Below, one piece after another: positions 7,724 through 16,080 of a DNA stretch of 16,080 nucleotides. Positions within the stretch are counted from its first letter, which is position 1, and every line of letters begins with the position of its first letter. The position numbers were made by a program, and so were the translations under genes. Origin of the DNA: Conidiobolus incongruus B7586 (taxonomy: Eukaryota > Entomophthoromycota > Entomophthoromycetes > Entomophthorales > Conidiobolaceae). A model generated the notes under the pieces. The model was given only the letters and a program-made list of their open reading frames with translations. It was not told where the DNA came from and searched no databases. The stretch covers positions 1 through 16,080 of the forward strand of contig JNEM01016631.1 of assembly GCA_000697335.1 (NCBI GenBank). The letters are read 5' to 3'.

Positions 7724-10700
7724 GACATTGTTACATAAATATATTTCTTCTCATGTAATATTTTTAGAGATATAAAAATATAACAAATATTAAAATCAAG
7801 TATAATTTCACTAGTTATAATTTATATTTTTAGTATTAAATCATATGAAATAATAAAATTTAATTTCAAAGATATTTGATATAGTTATCAAAAAGATTAC
7901 TTTGCCAAATTTTACGCCTTTAGAATAAATAGGTAATTGTTATTTTTATCATGATATATTTTACTAATACTGCAAAAACAGTGTTATTTAAATTATTATT
8001 TACAAGTTGAAAAACTCAATTTTAGATAACTTGAAAAAATAAACTTTCATTAAATAAATAATATTATAAAATATATAATTTTTATTATTTTACTATATAA
8101 TGATGGAACATTAAGCCATAATATATGAAATTTTAAGTATAAGTATTCAAAATATTAAAATTGAGAATTATTTTAAAATAACTCTTACCATAAGCCGTAT
8201 TAACTAAAACTAACTATATTAAATTAAAGCCACTTGCAAAAGATGATTTTAATAGTCTCATTCAAGTTAATCTAAGTTAAATATGTATAAATTTACTTTT
8301 TTTCCTTAATCTCTGAATTATATAAATAAATTTTGTTAAAAATGATATATGAAAAATTATTTCATCCATTATTGGTTTAAAATGATCAAATATTAGTACA
8401 GAAATTAATAAATAGCCAAATTTTAAAATCAAAATTAAATATACTATAATATTTAATGTATATTGTATAAGCATAGATAAATAAATAATATTAAATTACT
8501 ACTCTATTATTAATAAGTTTTTACCATATTTTTGGCCACTTTCTGATACCTAAAAAACAGTTCTTTTTATTAAAGATTTAAATTTATTATTTTATAAACT
8601 ATTATCTTCATCTACAAAGAGTTTCTTTTTTATGAGTAAATTTTTTAATTGCATAAACAATTATAATTAAATAAGTTATAATCAGGTTTATATACTAGAT
8701 ATGGTATTTTTTTATAATTTTTCTTATATAAAAGTTTTTTATAACTTAAGTTTTAAAAGTATTATAATATATAAAGTAATAGGTATTTGTAATTTAATAT
8801 ACAAATATTAATCAAAAATTATTTTTTAATAAAAATATAAAATATATTATTTATTGATTTACCTTTAAGTAATAAATAAAAAAATTATATATTATTATAA
8901 TTTATTATAATAATTAACATTTATTTATAAATAAAATACTTACTCATTAAAGTCTATAAAATTAATTATTTTAAACTAACCTAATATTTTATTTTATTTA
9001 TTAATAAAAAATTATACAACAAAATTCAAAATTCATTTATTATATAATTAGGAAATAATATATTATTATTAATTATCCATAAACCTCTGTATTATATTAT
9101 ATGTTTTGTTTTGCTATTGTTTAATATAAATATATTATTCAAAACTTCAAAAAACAAGGCCTAACTATTAAATATATATTTTATTATTATTAATTAAACC
9201 CTTAATACATAAGGATCAAGTTATTATATTTTCCTAAAATATTAAGAGATCAGTTTCCTCTACCCTTGACAATTGTTATTCACTTATATATTATAATAAT
9301 TCAATATAAAAACCTTGGTTCTCAGTTAATTTTTGATAGGTTTTATTTCATTATAATTATTTTAGCTTTTTTCTAAATTTTGTATTAAGTCATATGCTAT
9401 ATATTAATATATTTTATTAAAAGATTAGATGTTTGATTATTTTTGTTTTATTTTATTATATGTTGATTTTTAATTTCTTAAATAATTTATACTTTAGAAG
9501 TTATTTAAGTTATATAAATTGATTAAGCTAATAAATATAATTTTTTTGATTATTATTAATTATATAATTTTTTAAGATTTAAGATTATCTTTATCAATAT
9601 TATAATCTTATTAATTATCCCTAATATAATAATATTAAATAATTTATTTTAATATTTAAATTAACTCATTGATATATTACTAATATTACTATTAATTAAA
9701 ATTTTCCTCTGTCTTATTTTGGTTTTAATGTCTAATTCTGTTATAACTAACTAATTTAAATTCAAAACCTAATACATATATATGAAATTAATATCAAATT
9801 ATATTGATAATTATTAATTAAATAAAAAAGTTGTTTTAATACATATTTTATTTAATTAATAATCAAAAAATAATAGTAAAAAATTAATCTTTTTAAATTT
9901 CCAAAATTTAATAAGTTTTTATTTTAGCCATGAAATTAATTATAATGTAATTAATGCTAATTATGAAAAAAATATCTTTATAAATTATTTATAAATTTTT
10001 TTAAAAACCTTATCGTTGAGTTTTTATAATAATAAAATAAAAAACTTTTGATAAGCAATAAATAACTTAAATATAATTTAAATAATCAATAGACCTTGAA
10101 ATATAATAATATATTTAAAAAATATTATATGTTAATATAATTATTATTTTAAACTATACATTCTCTTATATATTTTGTATATAATTACTTTGACACTAAT
10201 AATATATTTGAAATATCTGAAATTACAAAATTCCTATTCTATCAGTACAAAAATATATGCAACATATCAAATCATTGAAATATTTTCATATATTACGAAC
10301 CTAATTATATTCTCCATGCATACTAAACAATGTCGTTCAAAAACAGATAAATGATATTTTATAAACAAATTAAAACTTTAGATCTTATAGAAAAGCCATA
10401 AATTAGAATAACCAATATACTAAACAATAGGGTATAAATATAGTTGTATAGATTTGTATTTTGAAATATCAACCAAAATCCTTATATATTGAGCAAAAAT
10501 ATAATAAATATCAATCAAACCTTTGAAATTTTATATTATGTAAAAATGAGAAAAAAAATAATGTCCATTATTAACGTTATAATGGGTGAATGTTTAAATG
10601 TGATATGATACTGTTAATTATTAAAACTATATTTGCCTTTATATTCAATTTTTTATATATTTTACATAAAGCTAATGAGAACTGGTTTTATAATTATCAA

Positions 10701-10971
10701 ATATTTTGTTTGAATTGGATTAGCTTTTAAAACTTGTTAAAGAGGGATATAATTTAAAATAAATGATATTATAAATATTATATAATGATGCTGAAAGTTA
10801 AAGAATAGAATAGTTGTAAAATTTGATAACCTGTATACATCATATTAAATAATTTAAGGAAATAATTTTATTAATTTGAGTAAAATAAAATATAAAATAT
10901 TAATACAAAAATTTATTCAAAAATTATTAATCAAATGTAACTATATAAATATATATTATAAATAAGAAATG
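7724..10971. other. Gene desert of extreme A/T content
   Basis: About 3.2 kb with very few G or C, dominated by TTATTA, TTTAATTA and AATATA words. The one long frame on the minus strand (8277-8474) is low-complexity and hydrophobic and is not accepted as a gene. I found no rRNA, tRNA, element ends or tandem array. It may be mutationally worn former transposon or gene sequence, or neutral spacer under strong AT bias. Confidence 0.5.
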
Positions 10972-11208
10972 CTAATTATATTTAGCACTTTGGTTAGTAA
11001 ATTCGGGAGTTCTAACCTCTTCCAATGATTTGTCAATGCCCTTCTCTTTCAACACTTGACTGAGACAGAATTGATATTTTTTAAATAATTCTTCACAGGG
11101 TACTTTGGCTTTGTTGGTTCCTTTCAAAAACTCATTGGTGTACCATTCTTGAAAACATGTATCGTATTCTTTTTTAAGAGGTGTACATTCTTTGCCTATG
11201 CTCTCCAT
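10972..11208 (-). CDS. MDM35: Mdm35/TRIAP1-family mitochondrial intermembrane-space protein, 78 aa
   Basis: Mdm35 is a small twin Cx9C protein of the mitochondrial intermembrane space. In yeast it binds and stabilises the PRELI-like lipid carriers Ups1 and Ups2, which move phosphatidic acid and phosphatidylserine for cardiolipin and phosphatidylethanolamine synthesis. Here C8-x9-C18 and C38-x9-C48 form the two motifs expected to be oxidised on import by the Mia40 relay. The family stretches CTPLKKEYDTCFQEWY and CEELFKKYQFCL are plain to see, and the length fits (known members about 76-86 aa). There is no N-terminal presequence, as usual for this class. The gene has a single exon, stop at 10972-10974, with TTTATT (AATAAA on the minus strand) at 10912-10917 as a possible poly(A) signal. 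The family call is secure; partner proteins are not in the window. Confidence 0.93.
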   Translation of the reverse strand: MESIGKECTPLKKEYDTCFQEWYTNEFLKGTNKAKVPCEELFKKYQFCLSQVLKEKGIDKSLEEVRTPEFTNQSAKYN

Positions 11209-11242
11209 TATAGTTTGAGTTTAATGTGAATTAAAGTAGTGT

Positions 11243-11250
11243 TTTTATAT
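11243..11250 (-). promoter_or_regulatory. TATA-like box of the MDM35 gene
   Basis: On the minus strand ATATAAAA lies 35-42 bp upstream of the ATG. A TCCGGA palindrome at 11263-11268, an unusually GC-rich hexamer here, lies just upstream and could be a factor site. Confidence 0.35.
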
Positions 11251-11268
11251 TTTAATAGTTGTTCCGGA

Positions 11269-11680
11269 GTGCAGATTAAATTTAATATAATATAATATAA
11301 TTTTTGATTTATGGGATCAATTAAAGATTAAAGTTGTAATTTTAACAAAAGCAAAATCGAGTTGATATTGATGATGAGGGTTTTTAACAATATAACAATA
11401 TATTTTTATATTCAAATATTAATAAACTAGAATATAAAATATTCATCTTAATATTGTTAATAATATTTGTGATTTGAAAATTAATATTTAATCAAGGAAC
11501 TTAAAAACTGATTGTAAATTGAAGTTAAAATTGAAAAGTACTAACTCAAAAGTTTTGTCAAGTACGTTAATCAAATTACAATATATCAACTCATCAAAAG
11601 CAAATAATAATATATTTGTTAATGGTATTGATATATGGATTATTTGTTTTCAAATATCTTTTATTTAAAAATAAATGTAG
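11269..11680. other. Intergenic spacer, no gene seen
   Basis: AT-rich, with a (TAATA)n run near 11283-11303. TGATGATGAGGG near 11370 looks like a snoRNA C box, but no fitting partner box or stem was found. Confidence 0.45.
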
Positions 11681-11872
11681 ACAAATTTTTGGCTCGCAAC
11701 CTCATTAAGTCAGAAACGATTCCTAAAATGTCGTCAATCTAGTGTACGAAGAAAGACTTATGTCGATCTGGCAGTAATATTTTCTATGGAGAATAGAAAT
11801 TTACCGTGGCTGTACTCATTAGTTTTTGATCGAATTTTAAAAATATCAAATTCAATTCTATTTTTATACTAA
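11681..11872 (+). other. GC-raised island with a 63-codon open frame; possible exon or relic
   Basis: From 11681 to the TAA at 11870 the + frame is open. Its only ATG is codon 36 (11786), followed by MENRNLPWLYSLVFDRIL, which faintly recalls the start of an F-box but lacks enough sequence to call it. The minus strand of the same island also offers an ATG with a possible short intron. The island is richer in G and C than both flanks. It may be an unrecognised exon, the 5' end of a lost gene, or a structured RNA; none can be chosen from sequence alone. Confidence 0.25.
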
Positions 11873-12220
11873 AATTTTGCCAATTATTCTTTTTTGTATT
11901 TATGGGATTGTAATTGGGGAAAATTTTTGATTTCATTTTTTGAATGGGTAAAAGTTAAAGGGTAAATTTTAAAATTAGAAAATTTGGTGTAGATTTAATA
12001 TTAATATTAGTTAATAATTAATAATAAATATATCTTCATATTAAATATATATTAGGGGAATCATATAAGAAATATTTTCTTATTCATTTTTTATTTAAAA
12101 TAATAATTAAAAATTAGATTTGATCAAATTTTAAATACAAAATAATATATTACTGAATTTAAGGAATGTTAAAATTTAATTAAATTTAAGTTATTTAAAT
12201 AAAAGTTATTAAATATTTTC
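11873..12220. other. Intergenic spacer, no gene seen
   Basis: AT-rich DNA with a G-richer strip around 11900-11955. I recognised no frame, RNA or repeat end. It runs into the left target-site copy of the candidate LTR. Confidence 0.45.
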
Positions 12221-12224
12221 ATAG

Positions 12225-12473
12225 TGAAAGGGATAATGTAGCCCCTTGTCCCAAGAACTGGTGATATTCTAGAAAATCCACTTTATAAGCTATAGTTTAG
12301 TGAGTTTGAAATATTTAAACCATCTGACTTTTTTAAATAAACCCTTTCTTCTATTTCTATTAACTTTAACTTTACTCTTTCTTTATCTTTTACTTACCTT
12401 TTTGGCTCTTTTGCTTAATATTTCTTATCCTTTTACAGGATTCCCCCTAATGGGGCAAGTTTAAACCCCAACA
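12225..12473 (+). mobile_element. Candidate solo LTR of a retrotransposon, 249 bp
   Basis: The segment starts with TG and ends with CA (TGAAAGGG to CCCCAACA) and is flanked by ATAG on both sides (12221-12224 and 12474-12477), a plausible 4-bp target duplication. Inside it are a TATA-like TTTATAAGC, an AATAAA, a long pyrimidine-rich tract (about 12345-12435) and a C/G-rich end region. All are typical in order for an LTR, and base composition differs from the flanks. No internal region or second LTR lies nearby, so it would be the fossil left by recombination between two LTRs. The superfamily cannot be fixed. Orientation is inferred from TATA, AATAAA and pyrimidine order. Confidence 0.42.
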
Positions 12474-12477
12474 ATAG

Positions 12478-12903
12478 TATCATAACCTATATCAGCTTAA
12501 AAATTGAAATTTCACAATATTATAATGATTTAATTGTAAGTGCTATTTGAATAACATTGATTATAACAATAATAATAATAATTATCTTATTCTAACATAA
12601 ATTAACAATATAGTTGTTTGTATATATTGTTATCAGATTCAATAAAAGATTCATAAAATTCTAAGAAAAGCAATTTAAATCAGAGGTTTTAATGTGTTTT
12701 CAATTGTAATCAGTTGAAATATAAATTGAAAGTAAAAAATAATACTAAATTTGCATAACGATATGAATTTGAATACTCAAAGAAAAAAAATATTATAATG
12801 GTATTTATTAGTTAATATAATATATTAGTAAAATCAGTAATAAATAAATAAATGATTATCTAATATTATACTTGATAATATATATTTCTTGAAATATATT
12901 AAA
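12478..12903. other. Spacer downstream of the hydratase gene
   Basis: AT-rich, with an (AAT)n run near 12568-12582. It contains the presumed 3' region of the minus-strand gene ending at 12904, with TTTATT at 12803-12808 as a possible poly(A) signal. No gene was seen. Confidence 0.45.
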
Positions 12904-14277
12904 TTATTCACCCTTGTAAACGGGACGACGCTTTTCTTTGAATGCAGCCAAACCTAATTGAAATCATTAATATTAAAATATAATGAAATTGATATTGAGT
13001 CTTACCTTCTAATCTATCCTTAGTCTTTAAGATAGGAGCATAGCATAATTGTTCAATTTCTAACCCAGATTCCCTAAAAAATTGTTAATATTCCGAAATT
13101 GATATAATTAAAATAACAAATACTTGTCAACTTGAATTCCTCTGTCAATAGCAATCTTGGCCATTCTAATAGCTAATGGACCTATTATAATCAAAATTAA
13201 TTACATTGTCGATGAATGATATAATTTATAATAAATACCTTTGGGTAAAATTTCTCTAGCCAAGTTAAGGGCTCTGTCATAACTTGAAGCTTCTTTTACA
13301 GCATGATTCACTAATCCTATTTACAAAATTGAAATTAGATCATATTGATTTGCAAAAATCATGAAAACTTGCCAATTTCGCGAGCTTGTTCGTTAGTTAA
13401 GACACGGGCTGTGAAGATTAATTCTTTGGCGATGCCAACACCAACGAGACGTGATAATCTTTGAGTACCTCCAGCACTAAATATTTATTAGATCAGTTTA
13501 AAACTTGAATGGTATTATTCGGTTTTAGTTACCCAGGGATAATGGCCAATTGGGTTTCGGGGAGCCCAACTTTAGCACCAGAGCCAGCTACACGCATATC
13601 ACAAGAGAGTGCCATTTCCAATCCACCACCTAAAGCGGCGCCGTCAACACTAGCGATAGTAGGTTGAGGTAAAGTCTAATATTTATTTTCATACCATCCT
13701 ATATTGTATTAATGATTTCAAGTTACCTCAAGCTGGCAGAAAGCTTGTCTCAAAGAGTGCAAAAATTTTGTGACTTCAACTTGTGACATACCAGCACGTT
13801 CCTATAGCACATTAACACATAACCAAAATTATTTTACTTGAAAATCATTAACTTACTTTCAAGTCAGCACCAGCACAGAAAACTTTATCAACTAAACTCC
13901 TTAAGATAAGGACTCTCACTTCGCTAATAGACTATTAGAAGCTATTTTATGTCAATGATCTTTATCATTACCTATCGAAATGAACATCTTCCAAAGCTTG
14001 ACGGAATTCGGATAAGAATTGGATAGAGATGGCATTTTTTGCAGCTGGTCTGTTCATATTAAGAACAGCAATACCTTTACAAATTATCAACTTTATTTTA
14101 ATAACAATTATATTTTATGAATTTACCTTTATCTTCACCAGTCAACTTTTCCAAATAGCATAATTTGTCATTGGCTTGTTTAGTACTCAACCAACGATTA
14201 AAATTGAATAGAGTAGAATTATTTTGTTTTAATAACTGTTTGTTGACTCTCACTACACTGGTGCGTAATAATAGCAT
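12904..14277 (-). CDS. AUH: 3-Methylglutaconyl-CoA hydratase (AUH-type enoyl-CoA hydratase), mitochondrial, ten exons, 298 aa
   Basis: A crotonase-fold enzyme expected to hydrate 3-methylglutaconyl-CoA to HMG-CoA in leucine breakdown in the matrix. Exons in reading order are 14277-14127, 14074-13972, 13923-13857, 13801-13727, 13675-13533, 13476-13373, 13316-13239, 13181-13124, 13073-13006 and 12953-12904. They total 897 nt and all phases agree. Introns are 48-57 bp, GT-AG except the one at 13317-13372, which starts with GC. Residues 1-32 form an Arg/Lys-rich amphipathic presequence ending [15 protein letters not shown] (100-109) and [12 protein letters not shown] (144-155) frame the oxyanion hole. 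E152 and E172 ([12 protein letters not shown]), 20 apart, match the two catalytic glutamates. The end [24 protein letters not shown] tail is diagnostic of AUH. The lysine comb used by human AUH to bind RNA is replaced (Ile, Ser, Gln), so RNA binding is not expected. The ATG is the first codon giving a presequence. Confidence 0.93.
13317..13372 (-). other. GC-AG intron in the hydratase gene
   Basis: Read on the minus strand the donor is TTG/GCAAGT and the acceptor AATAG. Only this GC donor joins GAA-ATT-G to GA-TTA-GTG, giving EIGLVNHA, the conserved AUH segment. The nearby GT (from GGCAA/GTTTTC) puts the next exon out of frame. The rest of the donor fits the 5' splice consensus closely, as is usual for GC-AG introns. 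Confidence 0.8.
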
Positions 14278-14323
14278 GATCTTTAAAACTTAAAATCAAA
14301 ATTCGAAATTCAACTTCGTCACC

Positions 14324-14331
14324 ATTTTATA
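14324..14331 (-). promoter_or_regulatory. TATA-like box of the hydratase gene
   Basis: TATAAAAT on the minus strand, 47-54 bp upstream of the ATG at 14277. An out-of-frame ATG overlaps its end but would lie upstream of a start site placed the usual distance downstream. Confidence 0.4.
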
Positions 14332-15328
14332 ATGAACCTCATTATCAGGTGACAATATGAATTTAAATGTGAAAATTGAGACTGTTAGAAAAATAAATTC
14401 AAATTGAATAATTCAGTTTGAAAAATAATAATATTATTGAAATATATATCTATTAAGTATCAGCTCATTTTAGGAAATATATTAAAAATATTGGTATGTT
14501 ATAGAAATTAGGCATATATACACCAATTAGTACTGAAATGGATATTAATCATATAGGTTCATCATTCGTTTCTAATTAATTGTTATGTTAATTATATTGG
14601 TATATATATGATATTTTAAACTTTTATATAAACTGTTTTTAGATAGTTTTAACTTTACAATATTAGAAGTTATTTCAAATAATAAAATAATTTGATATAA
14701 GATTTCAATTAATTTTCAAAAATATTACCAAATTAGGAAATATTCAGAAGAATTACAAGATAACAACATTTAAAAAATTGATAAATAACAATTCATTAAT
14801 ATACTATTAAGGATTTTCAATACTCATTAATTGAAAGATTGGTATTTTAGTGAATTAATAAAATTTGAAATATATAGTAATCAAGATTTTATTAATAATG
14901 ATCTTTATAAATTCAATCAATTGATAGTATAATATGTACTGTGTCTACTAAAAATTATAAGAATATAAAGCAATTAAAATTTAATCCTAATAACAGGTTG
15001 ATAAACACATAATAAAAACTAAGGGTATCATAAATCTGATAAATGCAGATAGATTTATATAAGACTAAAGTTTGTGGGGAATAATCGATTAACTAACACC
15101 AATTTATTGATAAATACCAATTAAGTAAAAAATAATTCTAATTTCAGTTCATAAAACTCATAATAAATTATCTGTCATAAACATAATTCTAAATGACATA
15201 ATAATTATTACTCTTTTGCATTTTGAATTGGTCATTCTTTTCTCTAACTATTGTTGATTAGCATTAATTTGAATTTAATAATAAAATAATAGTTTATATT
15301 AATATTATTACTTAAATTGTATTTGAAG
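14332..15328. other. Divergent intergenic region between hydratase and ARMC8-like genes
   Basis: About 1 kb of AT-rich DNA separating two genes transcribed away from each other. A small G-containing strip lies near 15061-15090. No frame, RNA gene, element end or clear shared control site was found. A firm TATA box for the right-hand gene could not be picked out. Confidence 0.5.
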
Positions 15329-16080
15329 ATGCCTTCTTCAGCTATTGAATTAGCTAATTATCATTTAAATTTGTTGGAGAGTCAAGATCCTGAAGAACAG
15401 TTAAAAGCTTTGAGACTTATAAAAAACCAAATTATTGGAAACCCTACTAATAAAGCTATTTATACTAACCTTAACGTTATTGAAAGGTATTGTAATAATA
15501 TTAAATTTAGAGAATTATTCTAATTTAATTTAGGATTTTATTAACTTTAAAACCTTCTAATAATGCTAATCCTACCATTCAAGTTCAAACGGCTGTGGTT
15601 TTGGGTAGTTTAGCATATGGTAATTTTAATACTAGATTATCATTAATTTTTTTAAAAAAATATAATATTAAAAAAAATTTATTAAATAGGATCTAAAGAT
15701 ATTGTCAACCAATTATTAAATTCAGGAGCTACCAGTATTTTACTAGAGTGTATTAATTTAAAAAAGTTGCCATATCCATTGGTAGAAGCTTCTGCTAGAG
15801 CGTTAAAATCAATTTTTTCTTGTCCCGAATCCCCAAGAGGAGAAATTTTTAAAGTAAGTTGTTATTATTAACTAATGATTATTAATTTTTAATTAAAGTA
15901 TTAATAATTGTATTTAGGAAAATCACCTAAATAGCTTACTTTATTTATTGGCTCCTCCCGATATTTCTTGCTCAGCCGATACGAATCATTCATCCAATAT
16001 TAATTTAGCCCAGTTAGCCGCTCTTATTTTGGGCAAGTGTGCTGATACTCCTCAACGTCAGAATAAACTTATAGACTTTG
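15329..16080 (+). CDS. GID5: ARMC8/Gid5 (Vid28) homologue, 5' part, runs off the window
   Basis: An armadillo-repeat scaffold of the GID/CTLH ubiquitin ligase. In yeast Gid5 (Vid28) links the substrate receptor to the catalytic core that marks gluconeogenic enzymes for degradation. Exons are 15329-15486, 15534-15619, 15690-15853 and 15918 to the window end, with introns of 47, 70 and 64 bp (all GT-AG, phases consistent). About 190 residues are present; the family usually has several hundred more. LESQDPEEQLKAL and KNQIIGNPTNKA match the start of human ARMC8 (DPDPQ, KNAVIGNNKQKA). TAVVLGSLAYG matches its CAVVLGSLAMG, and ASARALKSIFSCPESPRGE aligns with its LRCLRTIFTSPVTPEE. Later AALILGKCADTPQRQNKLID continues the repeats. 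The ATG at 15329 is chosen as the first start in frame; an upstream TTG gives nothing. Codons are strongly AT-biased. Gene identity is fairly sure; the symbol follows yeast usage. Confidence 0.85.

Noticed and set aside
8277-8474. 65-codon minus-strand frame rich in Ile, Leu and Phe
   Set aside because: It is low complexity and of the kind expected by chance in this DNA, with no motif or neighbour support.
11360-11520. Possible C/D box snoRNA (TGATGATGAGGG with a distant CTGA)
   Set aside because: The boxes are about 130 bases apart, with no terminal stem and no D' or guide arrangement that I could see.
11690-11830. Spliceosomal or other structured RNA in the GC-raised island
   Set aside because: Compared by eye with U1-U6 and U3 conserved cores on both strands; none matched.
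13182-13238. CRISPR-like or tandem array suggested by regularly spaced AT-rich blocks at 12954-14126
   Set aside because: The blocks are the nine introns of the hydratase gene; their sequences do not repeat and exon phases fit exactly.

Overview
The window looks like nuclear DNA of an AT-rich, early-diverging fungus. Entomophthoromycotina (Conidiobolus-type) is my best guess, not a proven assignment. The reasons are very AT-rich intergenic DNA, short spliceosomal introns (47-70 bp where I could place them), TATA boxes about 50-65 bp upstream of start codons, and rhodopsin-like seven-helix receptors next to a small secreted cysteine-rich protein. Two genes for true mitochondrial proteins (an Mdm35-type intermembrane-space protein and a matrix-targeted methylglutaconyl-CoA hydratase) argue against mitochondrion-free AT-rich fungi such as Neocallimastigomycota or Microsporidia.

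Left part (about 1-7000): lineage-specific, intronless genes. A 184-residue secreted protein with 18 mature cysteines (1566-2120, +) is followed by a divergent pair of class A-like GPCR genes (3657-4622, - ; 6003-6950, +). The pair share the 10-bp core ATATAAATAC at their TATA boxes. Between and around them are promoter-like or GC-raised islands without intact genes, including one at 3165-3350 whose start resembles that of the cysteine-rich gene.

Middle (about 7000-10970): a gene desert of nearly pure A/T, with one GC-raised island carrying an interrupted reading frame (7574-7723).

Right part (about 10970-16080): conserved housekeeping genes. These are Mdm35/TRIAP1 (10972-11208, -), a ten-exon AUH-type 3-methylglutaconyl-CoA hydratase (12904-14277, -) and the 5' part of an ARMC8/Gid5 (Vid28) homologue (15329 to beyond the window, +). 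A 249-bp candidate solo LTR lies at 12225-12473.

The housekeeping genes serve separate jobs: mitochondrial phospholipid transfer, leucine breakdown, and GID/CTLH ubiquitin ligase assembly. I see no operon-like functional unit. The most interesting material is the GPCR pair with altered activation motifs, the internally repeated cysteine-rich secreted protein, and a GC-AG intron in the hydratase gene.
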